From Solanum dulcamara (lineage: Eukaryota; Streptophyta; Magnoliopsida; Solanales; Solanaceae): 64,000 nt of DNA. The number at the start of each line of letters is the position of its first letter. The first letter of the stretch is position 1. The translations under genes were made by a program, and so were the position numbers. The stretch is from assembly GCF_947179165.1 (NCBI RefSeq), contig NC_077247.1, forward strand, positions 44,498,935-44,562,934. Reading direction: 5' to 3'. Below are positions 40,568 to 49,115 of the stretch, in pieces. Under the pieces are notes generated by a model, which was not told where the DNA came from, did no database searches, and was given only the letters and a program-made list of their open reading frames with translations.

Positions 40568-40884
40568 ATTTCGGTTGTTCTCCATGATTGGCTCATTTTG
40601 GACATAGACCAGTGACATGTAAATCTAACTTCTCTAGCTATATCTGTGTTTAGTACTACTGTTTTGGATTGAATTTGACTTTTCTGTTGATGTTGCTGAC
40701 CCTCTCTGAAGTGTCTTACTCACTTTAAGTGGTCAAGTAAATGTTTTAAGGCGTAGCATGTCTTCGCAGATACATTTACTTGTTAAGGTGATAAACCTTT
40801 ACTTAAAATACCTTTCCAAAGTGTCTAGTTCTCTTGACTGATATTTCTCTCTATGTGATTTTTTTTTATTATGTATTAAAAATG

Positions 40885-41161
40885 TTATGATCAGCAGTTC
40901 AATGATAGAAATTTTGGTGCATGGTGTTGAGTATTTGGTTAGTGTTTCTTGATTTAGTGTGTTGGGATTCTAATTGATTTGTTCTTTTGGACAACCAAAT
41001 GTAAATCTTATGAAGTTCTGGTTGCATATGTGAGTCTGCTGTATATTTTCCTGAGAGTGGCCTCAAGAATACATACAAAGCTACTAGGGCCAACTTGTTC
41101 ATTTAACATATTTGGTCATATGTGCATTGAGAAGCAACTTCAGATTTATGCAATTCTGGTG
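40885..41161 (+). pseudogene. Rearranged partial copy of RPL18A
   Basis: 40885-41050 matches RPL18A intron 3 (about 31871-32039). 41062-41161 matches the last ~44 coding bases plus 3' UTR of RPL18A (34298-34397), including 'CTTGTTCAT' and the following 'ggtcatatgtgcattgagaa' phrase. About 2.25 kb in between is missing. Because intron sequence is present, this is a DNA-level duplication, not a retrocopy. It lies 0.3 kb downstream of NRPE7 and may serve as its 3' flank. Just past it (41159-41270) is a 57-bp imperfect tandem repeat. Confidence 0.85.
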
Positions 41162-41395
41162 CTTTACTTGAGTTGATTTAAGATTCATTGTGAAGCCTTT
41201 TTGTTCTGATCAATTGGTGCTTTAGTTGAGTTGATTCAAGATTCATTGGGTGTGTTGTCCTTTTGTATGGACACTTCCATATAACTATTTTTAGGCAACT
41301 TGATAGGTAAAAAATCATCTAGTGTATAAAAGATGGGATCCTTCTTTATACATTGAACCATCAGTATTGGCTTTCTTTTTTTGTTGTTGTGTCAG

Positions 41396-41593
41396 CAGGG
41401 GCGGAACCACGACCGCGGGCTCAATCACAGGCGCCTTATCCACTAATCCACAATCTCCATTTATTAAGGGGATGCAAAAATAATATTTGTACATGAATAA
41501 AAAAAATTGCAGTATATATATAATGCAAGTTTCCGACGAAGGGGGTTCGGTCGCCACCCCTCGCACCCCTGTACCCCTGTAGTTCCGCCCCTG
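41396..41593. mobile_element. hAT-type MITE
   Basis: Ends CAGGGGCGGAACCAC and GTAGTTCCGCCCCTG are inverted copies over about 14 bp. Flanks carry GTTGTGT (41386-41392 and 41594-41600), so the duplication is 7-8 bp with a small shift. Related to the element at 30926. Non-coding. Confidence 0.75.
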
Positions 41594-41600
41594 GTTGTGT

Positions 41601-43440
41601 GCAGGTGTTGTCCATTTAAAGGGCTGATATGAATATTTGAAAAAGCAAAAAGAAACTCAAAATCTGCATTGCTCTTGCAACACCTCATATCAGATAGGCC
41701 AATTACATGTCATTAAATGTTATAATCATCTGGTTTCACAATGATTAAAGGATTTTGGGTAGAAGTTTTCAGACAATAAAGATAAGAAAAAGTGCATGCA
41801 TAGCAAAAGATGGAATTTAGGACATGGATGTGACCCCTCACCAAACTAGGATAGATGTCAAAATGTTCTTCATTTGTTACAAAAGTGCTACTATATGAAA
41901 ATCTCTACTATATATGGAGCCATTATTACTCCAACAAAGGGACTAACGTTTTGTCAATCTACTTTATATAGCAGCAATGTTTGACATGCCTCAGGTGAAA
42001 TAACCTCAATCAAGAATTTCAAAGAGGGAAAATGAAAAGGGGATACTCAATATATTAAAGTAAAAGTAAGCCATGACACTAATCTTTCTAAACAAAGACT
42101 AAAATAAAATACTCCATGAGTTTCAAATTGTGTCATGAATTAACATTTTCCTAAAGTTCCTTCAACCAATATTTCTCAAGTGAAATAGGAAGAGGAATTA
42201 CTTGTTTTTTTAGTTAAAATAGATAGAGAAATTACATAAAATTGAAATATGGAAATAGTTGCTGAGCAAAAATGTTTTGGATGTTGACTATAGGACCCCA
42301 AAGTATATGCTCAATTTATAAAATAGTTTTAAGTTTTATGAATTGAAGACGCATAAGAATTATTCACACAATTAAGTCAATTTTAAGATAGCGGTAACTA
42401 ACCTACTATCACATGTTAAACTATACTGATATTATATAAAAGAAAATTGACAATCTAATTTACATGTATATGCTTTTATATGGTACACTTTGGGAACCAT
42501 TATTATGAAGGTGAGGAAAGAAGCTTTTTGTATATGATTACATGGGGCAAAAGCACTTTATCTTTGTCTACCACTTGTATGCAAATATCATTACCATTTT
42601 CTACTGTTGAGCTGTCTTGTACTGAAACTTGACATAAACTGACATGAAAAAAAACTTGCTAATCAAGCTTTAGTTGTATCTACTAATAGCAATGCTCATA
42701 CGTTTTTGTGAAGAAATCACATGTTTGGTGTTTGCTCAATTTTTGGTTAGAAAAGTGATATCTCCCATAAATCCAAATGATTGAAATTTGTGGTGTTCTT
42801 CTTCACTGGATATTTAAAAATTCTTTTCTAGCTATAATTGTGTCTCTATCAACCCATTGAATTTTGAGAAGGGAATATATTAAGCTTATGACTAATTATG
42901 CAATGCTAACTTACTATCAACTTCAATTATAAATGAGCTTGCTCCCACTGTCAGTCCCAAGTCATATAAAAGGATTGTGGTAGGCTGATAGTCAGCGTAA
43001 AACTTATCAATTCATGATGAATCCTCATAAATGATTATATGATATGATTTTAAATGAAGAAGTGGGGATTCATATAGCTAATCCGAACTTGTTTGAAATT
43101 GATGCATAGTTGTTATCAGAAATTTCTCCAAATAAAAAAAGAATTCTTATTACCATACATTCTGTCTCCTATATCTACTGTAGTAACTTTTAGTATATGA
43201 AAAGTAGATGTTACTACTATTATATATAGCTAGCAATTTTGCACTAGACAGGAAGAAATGGGCAGTTGGTCTTTTTGTTCAATGATCTGAAAAGTAGCTT
43301 CTTTATACAAGAAGCAAAAGATACATCCTGGTAGAGATAATACAAATTACAAAATGTCTTTAGTCTAATCTATACAACATGCTCATCATTGCAACCTAGA
43401 TTAAATAAAGTCAATATGGTTATCCTTGTCTGTCATTAGA
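41601..43440. other. Intergenic DNA, no gene seen
   Basis: AT-rich, with only short accidental frames. The word 'gggattcatatagctaatcc' near 43064 recurs in diverged form inside RPL18A intron 3, so it is a dispersed repeat scrap. Confidence 0.55.
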
Positions 43441-43515
43441 AATAGAAAAAAAGGCTATAAAAGTTAAGAATGTTATCAAGTGAAAAAACTTTAAAATTGT
43501 CCTTTAATTGCTTGC
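43441..43515 (+). repeat. Left part of a 92-bp tandem duplication split by copia element 2
   Basis: 43441-43515 joined to 48844-48860 gives one 92-bp unit that is nearly identical to the adjacent unit 48861-48952 (shared end: AATTGCTTGCATGGTTTTAA). The duplication therefore existed before the retrotransposon landed in the first unit. Confidence 0.9.
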
Positions 43516-43717
43516 TGTTAGGAGTAGTGGCTGTCCACATTATGGGACCCACTATAAGAAAATTTACTCCTTCATTCTTATCTCCTTCTTCATTCAGGCT
43601 ATAAATAGCCATACACGGAGAAGAATGAAACATACCTATTTTTCTTCTATTCTGTTCTTCCTCCTGTTCCCTTATTTATTCTTTCTCAAATTGTTCATTT
43701 GTTTAAATATTATAACA
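43516..43717 (+). repeat. 5' LTR of copia element 2
   Basis: 202 bp, TGTTAGGAGTAG to ATTATAACA. Identical to 48637-48838. Confidence 0.97.
43600..43607 (+). promoter_or_regulatory. LTR TATA box
   Basis: TATAAATA in the sequence GGCTATAAATAGCC within the LTR. It is the probable core promoter of the element, with the RNA start about 30 bp downstream. The same box in the 3' LTR (48721-48728) points toward the cytochrome b561 gene. Confidence 0.75.
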
Positions 43718-43740
43718 CGTTATCAGCACGAGGCTCCGGC
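43718..43740 (+). other. Candidate primer-binding site of copia element 2
   Basis: The sequence after the 5' LTR is CGTTATCAGCACGAGGCTC, not the common TGGTATCAGA. Its complement contains GTGCTGATAAC, which looks like a tRNA anticodon arm (a GAU loop, tRNA-Ile-like), suggesting half-tRNA priming as known for Drosophila copia. The tRNA match is from memory. Confidence 0.4.
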
Positions 43741-43796
43741 TAATTTTTCAAGGTAACAAAAGTGGTAAGAGTTTTACTTAATTTTATTTTTATAAA

Positions 43797-44789
43797 ATGG
43801 CAAATATTTCCAAAATTGAATTTGTTGCTTTGGATATCTCTGGAAAAGATTACTCCTCATGGGCACTAGATGCCGAAATTCATCTTGAATCGATGGGTCT
43901 GGCAGACACCATCAAAGATGATAACACGGCATCTAGTCAAGACCGTGCAAAAGCTATGATTTTCCTCCGCCACCATCTTGACGAGGGTCTTAAATTACAA
44001 TATCTTACATTAAAAGATCCCTTGAAATTGTGGAAAAATTTAAAAGAAAGGTATGACCACCTGAAGTTGGTCATGCTTCCACAAGCACGTTATGACTGGT
44101 TAAATCTGAGACTGATGGACTTTAAAAATATAACTGAATATAATTCTGCTTTATTTAGAATTATAGCTCAGTTAACTTTATGCGGAGATGAAATCACGGA
44201 ACAAGATAAACTTGAAAAAACATACTCCACATTTCCACCCGCGAATATGCTCCTGCAGCAGCAATATCGCGAAAAAGGCTTTAAAAAATATTCTGAATTA
44301 CTTTCTCACCTTCTTATTGCTGAAAGACATAATGAGCTATTAATGAAAAATCATGATAGTCGGCCAGTTGGTTCTTTGCCACTCCCTGAAGTGAATCAGG
44401 CAAATTCTAACCAACGAGAAAGAGGCCATGGCCCCAGTCGTGGTCGTGGTCGTGGTCGTAGTCAAAGAAGAAATTTTAATCATGATGCTCGGCTGGCACC
44501 AAGAAATAACCAGCAATATAAAAGGCAGGGTAAAAAGCCAGAAGCTTTACCAAAGGATAATTCAGAAACAATATGTCATAGATGTGGAGGTGTGGGGCAC
44601 TGGTCGCGGATTTGCCGGTCATCAAAACGCTTGGTTCAGCTATATCAGGCATCGTTAAAGAGGGCAGAAAATAATCCAGAGACAAATTTTATCTCTGAGG
44701 ACAATATTGAGCCCATGCATCTGGATGTAGCTGATTTCTTTAATTTTCCAGAAGTAAATATGAATATTGATAAGCCCGATAATATTTAA
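43797..44789 (+). CDS. Gag of copia element 2
   Basis: 330 residues. The N-terminal gag core carries the usual 'fold' (ISGKDYSSWALDAEIHL, LWKNLKERYD). An Arg/Gly/Ser-rich basic run follows (GHGPSRGRGRGRSQRR), then one CCHC zinc knuckle, CHRCGGVGHWSRIC, with all four ligands present, and an acidic tail. It is the capsid/nucleocapsid protein that packages element RNA in cytoplasmic particles. The frame is closed by TAA at 44787-44789, 134 bp before the pol start and in a different frame, so Pol is not made by simple readthrough. Confidence 0.93.
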   Translation: MANISKIEFVALDISGKDYSSWALDAEIHLESMGLADTIKDDNTASSQDRAKAMIFLRHHLDEGLKLQYLTLKDPLKLWKNLKERYDHLKLVMLPQARYDWLNLRLMDFKNITEYNSALFRIIAQLTLCGDEITEQDKLEKTYSTFPPANMLLQQQYREKGFKKYSELLSHLLIAERHNELLMKNHDSRPVGSLPLPEVNQANSNQRERGHGPSRGRGRGRSQRRNFNHDARLAPRNNQQYKRQGKKPEALPKDNSETICHRCGGVGHWSRICRSSKRLVQLYQASLKRAENNPETNFISEDNIEPMHLDVADFFNFPEVNMNIDKPDNI

Positions 44790-44923
44790 ATAATTTTCTT
44801 TGTTGTTGTATGATATTAAATATTATGTTTGTATTTTTCTAGCTCAATGTAATGAAATAAAACTTTGTATAATAAATCAGGTATTAATTATAATATTTAC
44901 TCTTTTTTTTTTGAAGAAAAAAT

Positions 44924-47900
44924 ATGAAAATGCCTCAAATTTTATTTGGATCAATGATCAATCAAGAAGATATTTGTGTAATTGATAGTGGAACAACCCA
45001 TGCTATATTTAAAGACGAGAAATATTTTTCCGATTTACTTAGAAGAAAAGCTAATGTAACTACAATTTCTGGTAATTCAAAAATGATAGAAGGCTCCGGA
45101 AGAGCTACTATAATTCTGCCTAAGGGGACAAAAATTGTTATAGAAGATGCACTATTTTCTTCTAAATCCCCAAGAAACTTATTAAGTTTTAAAGATATCC
45201 GCAGAAATGGATATCATGTTGAGACATTAAATGAAATGAATATTGAATATCTTGGTATAACCAAGAGTGTCTCAGGAAAGAAATATATTTTGGAAAAATT
45301 ACCAACTCTGTCATCTGGCCTATATTATGCAAAAATTAGTGCAATTGAAGCAAATATGATCGTAAACCGGAAGTTTACTGATCCAAATATATTTGTGTTA
45401 TGGCATGATCGAATAGGCCATCCTGGATCAATAATGATGAGACGAATTCTTGAAAATTCAACTGGACATCCTTTAAAGAACCAGAAGATTCTTACAAATG
45501 ATGAATTTTCATGTGCTGCTTGTTATCAAGGCAAATTAATTGCCAGACCATCGACCCTGAAGGTTGGCATCGAATCTCCTGGATTTTTAGAGCGTATACA
45601 TGGAGATATATGTGGACCTATTCATCCACCTAGTGGATTGTTTAGATATTTTATGGTCCTAATAGATGCATCATCTAGATGGTCTCATGTGTGCTTATTA
45701 TCATCTCGCAACCTGGCGTTTGCGAAATTGTTAGCACAAATAATAAGATTGAGAGCGCAATTCCCAGATTATCCAATTAAGGCCATTCGCCTTGATAATG
45801 CTGGAGAATTTACATCCCAAGCATTTAATGATTATTGCATATCAATTGGGATAAAAATTGAACATCCTGTTGCTCATGTTCATACTCAAAATGGCCTTGC
45901 AGAGTCATTTATTAAGCGCCTACAATTAATAGCAAGACCTCTACTAATGAAAACAAAATTGCCAATTACTGTTTGGGGTCATGCTATCTTACATGCAGCA
46001 GCACTTGTACGTCTTAGACCGACTCACTATAATAAATACTCTCCGTCACAATTAGTATTTGGTCATGAACCAAATATATCCCATTTAAGAATTTTTGGTT
46101 GTGCGGTATACGTGCCTGTAGCACCACCACAACGTACAAAAATGGGCCCTCAACGAAGGTTGGGTATATATGTTGGGTTTGACTCACCCTCCATAATTCG
46201 ATACCTTGAACCGTTGACTGGAGACTTATTCACTGCTCGATTTGCAGATTGTCGGTTTGATGAAACAATTTTCCCGCCATTAGGGGGAGAGAAAAAGGAA
46301 CCCGAAAAAGAAAAAGAAATTGCGTGGAAAGTTTCATCACTAACACATTTTGATCCACGTACCCGCACATGTGAACAGGAGGTCCAGAAGATCACCCACT
46401 TGCAGAAAATAGCAAATCAAATGCCAGATACATTTACTGATTTGAAACGGATAACTAAGTCACATATCCCTGCAGTGAATGTACCTATCCGAATTGATGT
46501 CCCAAAAGGACCATCTACAAGTATCATAGCTTCTGAATCCCAAACACGCCAGAAGCGTGGTAGACCGTTGGGTTCAAAGGATAAAAATCCTAGAAAAAGA
46601 AGCGTAAGAAATAATAAAGATGATACTACACACGAACTTCCTGAAGAAGGTCAAGGTTTGAGTAATCCTGATATTCCTGAAGAAATCAGTGAACCCGATA
46701 CTCAAGTGAATGAAGAACTTTCAATAAGTTCTACCGGTGATGAGATAAATTTAGATCGATCAAAAATTACGATGGATAATATTTTTGCGTATAATGTTGC
46801 AATTAACCTAATGCAAGATAGTGAAAGTCTTGAACCTAAATCCGTCGAAGATTGTCGACGTAGATGTGATTGGCCAGAATGGCAAAAGGCAATTCAATCA
46901 GAATTAGACTCACTTGCTAAACGTGAGGTTTTTGGACGTGTAGTCCAAACCCCTGAAGGTGTAAAACCAGTTGGCTATAAATGGGTTTTTGTTAGAAAAC
47001 GAAATGAGAGAAATGAAATTGTAAGATATAAGGCACGCCTTGTTGCACAAGGATTCTCTCAAAGACCCGGAGTCAATTATGAAGAAACATATTCACCAGT
47101 TATGGATGGAATAACTTTTCGATATCTCATCAGTTTAGCTGTACATAAAAATCTTGAAATACATCTAATGGATGTAGTTACAGCTTACCTTTATGGTTCA
47201 CTTGATAATGAAATTTACATGAAAATTCCAGATGGATTAAAATTGCCTGAAGCATGTAAAAAGTCTCGGGAAATGTACTCAATAAAACTACAAAGATCAT
47301 TATATGGTTTGAAACAATCAGGGCGCATGTGGTATAATCGCCTAAGTGAGTATTTAATAAATGAAGGCTATATTAATGATGTTATTTGTCCATGTGTTTT
47401 TATCAAGAAAACGGAATCAGAGTTTGTTATACTCGCCGTTTATGTTGATGACATAAATCTCATTGGAACCCCTGAAGAGGTCCAAAAGGCAATTGAATAT
47501 CTAAAGAAAGAATTTGAAATGAAAGACCTTGGAAAGACAAGACTTTGTCTAGGTCTGCAAATTGAACATTTAGCAGACGGAGTTTTTGTCCATCAATCTG
47601 CCTACACTGAGAAAATCTTAAAAAGATTTTACATGGACAAAGCACATCCATTAAGTACTCCAATGATTGTTCGATCACTTGAAGTGGAAAAAGATCAATT
47701 TCGACCTCCAAGAGAGGATGAAGAAATTCTTGGTCCTGAAGTACCATATCTTAGTGCTATTGGTGCACTTATGTATCTTGCTAACGCAACTAGGCCTGAT
47801 ATAACATTTTCTGTTAATTTGCTAGCAAGGTATAGTTCATCCCCAATACGAAGGCATTGGAACGGTATCAAACATATTTTGCGATACCTGAAGGGTACTA

Positions 47901-48442
47901 TTGATATGGGTTTGTTTTATACTAACAAAGGTTGCGTAGACCTTATTGGTTATGCAGATGCAGGTTATTTATCAGACCCACATAAAGCTCGATCTCAGAC
48001 AGGTTATCTATTTACACACGGAGGGACTGCTATATCATGGCGATCTACAAAACAGTCCATTGTTGCTACTTCTTCAAATCATGCTGAAATAATAGCAATT
48101 CATGAAGCAAGTAGAGAATGTGTGTGGTTGAGATCGATGATACAGTTCATCAAAGAAAGATGTGGTCTGGAAAATGATGTTAAAGTACCCACAATTATAT
48201 TTGAAGACAATGCCGCATGTATAGCTCAATTGAAAGGTGGCTTCATAAAAGGAGACAGAACGAAACACATTTCACCAAAATTATTCTTCACACATGATCT
48301 TCAGAAGAACGGTGAAATTGATGTACAACAAGTTCGTTCAAGTGATAATCTTGCAGATTTATTCACAAAGGCATTACCAACATCAACTTTTGAGAAGCTA
48401 AGGCATAAGGTTGGAATGCGACGTCTCCAAAATATCAAATGA
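44924..48442 (+). CDS. Pol polyprotein of copia element 2 (protease-integrase-RT-RNase H)
   Basis: 1172 residues without a stop, in copia domain order. Protease: VIDSGTTHAI near residue 20. Integrase: HHCC finger (WHDRIGHPG..., CAACYQGK) near 160-205, DDE core with HGDICGP, RLDNAGEFTS and GLAESFIKRL. A Lys/Arg-rich linker contains RQKRGRPLGSKDKN, an AT-hook-like motif. Reverse transcriptase: YKWVFVRKRNERNEIVRYKA, KARLVAQGFSQ, catalytic YVDDINLIG. RNase H: YADAGYLSD and SSNHAEIIAI. All catalytic residues I can check are present. An in-frame TGA at 44912-44914 bounds the frame, so translation starts at Met 44924 or 44930. Confidence 0.95.
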   Translation: MKMPQILFGSMINQEDICVIDSGTTHAIFKDEKYFSDLLRRKANVTTISGNSKMIEGSGRATIILPKGTKIVIEDALFSSKSPRNLLSFKDIRRNGYHVETLNEMNIEYLGITKSVSGKKYILEKLPTLSSGLYYAKISAIEANMIVNRKFTDPNIFVLWHDRIGHPGSIMMRRILENSTGHPLKNQKILTNDEFSCAACYQGKLIARPSTLKVGIESPGFLERIHGDICGPIHPPSGLFRYFMVLIDASSRWSHVCLLSSRNLAFAKLLAQIIRLRAQFPDYPIKAIRLDNAGEFTSQAFNDYCISIGIKIEHPVAHVHTQNGLAESFIKRLQLIARPLLMKTKLPITVWGHAILHAAALVRLRPTHYNKYSPSQLVFGHEPNISHLRIFGCAVYVPVAPPQRTKMGPQRRLGIYVGFDSPSIIRYLEPLTGDLFTARFADCRFDETIFPPLGGEKKEPEKEKEIAWKVSSLTHFDPRTRTCEQEVQKITHLQKIANQMPDTFTDLKRITKSHIPAVNVPIRIDVPKGPSTSIIASESQTRQKRGRPLGSKDKNPRKRSVRNNKDDTTHELPEEGQGLSNPDIPEEISEPDTQVNEELSISSTGDEINLDRSKITMDNIFAYNVAINLMQDSESLEPKSVEDCRRRCDWPEWQKAIQSELDSLAKREVFGRVVQTPEGVKPVGYKWVFVRKRNERNEIVRYKARLVAQGFSQRPGVNYEETYSPVMDGITFRYLISLAVHKNLEIHLMDVVTAYLYGSLDNEIYMKIPDGLKLPEACKKSREMYSIKLQRSLYGLKQSGRMWYNRLSEYLINEGYINDVICPCVFIKKTESEFVILAVYVDDINLIGTPEEVQKAIEYLKKEFEMKDLGKTRLCLGLQIEHLADGVFVHQSAYTEKILKRFYMDKAHPLSTPMIVRSLEVEKDQFRPPREDEEILGPEVPYLSAIGALMYLANATRPDITFSVNLLARYSSSPIRRHWNGIKHILRYLKGTIDMGLFYTNKGCVDLIGYADAGYLSDPHKARSQTGYLFTHGGTAISWRSTKQSIVATSSNHAEIIAIHEASRECVWLRSMIQFIKERCGLENDVKVPTIIFEDNAACIAQLKGGFIKGDRTKHISPKLFFTHDLQKNGEIDVQQVRSSDNLADLFTKALPTSTFEKLRHKVGMRRLQNIK

Positions 48443-48627
48443 AGTTTTCATCAGGGGGAGTAAAATACGCGCTGCACTCTTTTTTCCTTAACCAAGGTTT
48501 TGTCCCACTGGGTTTTCCTGGTAAGGTTTTTAATGAGGCAGCAATCAAAGCGTATTACCAAATATAGATATTCAAAATAACTTTGTATATTTTTTTCAGT
48601 AGATTTTTTTTTTACGCATGGACATCC
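48443..48627 (+). other. 3' non-coding region of copia element 2
   Basis: Between the pol stop and the purine tract. Contains the phrases 'gtcccactgggttttcctgg' and 'aaggtttttaatgaggca', which recur downstream of pol in many plant copia elements and may have a role in RNA packaging or plus-strand synthesis (inference). Confidence 0.6.
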
Positions 48628-48636
48628 AAGGGGGAG
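48628..48636 (+). other. Polypurine tract of copia element 2
   Basis: AAGGGGGAG directly before the 3' LTR. Confidence 0.85.
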
Positions 48637-48838
48637 TGTTAGGAGTAGTGGCTGTCCACATTATGGGACCCACTATAAGAAAATTTACTCCTTCATTCTT
48701 ATCTCCTTCTTCATTCAGGCTATAAATAGCCATACACGGAGAAGAATGAAACATACCTATTTTTCTTCTATTCTGTTCTTCCTCCTGTTCCCTTATTTAT
48801 TCTTTCTCAAATTGTTCATTTGTTTAAATATTATAACA
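48637..48838 (+). repeat. 3' LTR of copia element 2
   Basis: 202 bp, the same as the 5' LTR at every base I compared. It lies 277 bp upstream of the ATG of the next gene in the same orientation. Confidence 0.97.
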
Positions 48839-48843
48839 CTTGC

Positions 48844-48952
48844 ATGGTTTTAAAGGTCTAAATAGAAAAAAAAGCCATAAAAGTTGAGAATGTTATAAAG
48901 TGAAAAAACTTTAAAATTGTCCTTTAATTGCTTGCATGGTTTTAAAGGTCTA
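48844..48952 (+). repeat. Right part of the split 92-bp tandem duplication
   Basis: 48844-48860 completes the first unit (see 43441-43515). 48861-48952 is the second unit. Units differ at a few positions (ttaagaatgttatcaag versus ttgagaatgttataaag). Confidence 0.9.
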
Positions 48953-49115
48953 TATCTCACTGCAACAAACAATTTGTCATCTTGAGTTTCCTCTTCCATC
49001 ATAGTACTTTACTTTCCTAAAAAAATCAGATTTCTTCAGTCCTGAATTAGCTGCCCTTTTTAAGCTGCTGTTCTTGGAATTAATACTGATCTTCTTGTAT
49101 TCTGAAGAATCAAGA

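Larger units (their letters stand above)
43516..48838 (+). mobile_element. Intact, very young Ty1/copia LTR retrotransposon
   Basis: 5323 bp with 202-bp LTRs that I read as identical base for base, TG..CA ends, a CTTGC target duplication (43511-43515 and 48839-48843), an LTR TATA box, an open gag frame, an open pol frame with all catalytic motifs, and a purine tract before the 3' LTR. Identical LTRs mean insertion too recent to have gathered a visible substitution. The element is structurally able to be autonomous. Confidence 0.97.

Noticed and set aside
46150..46395. Antisense frames over the copia pol gene (also 47460-47747 and 48074-48268)
   Set aside because: Shadows of the strongly supported Pol reading frame on the other strand.
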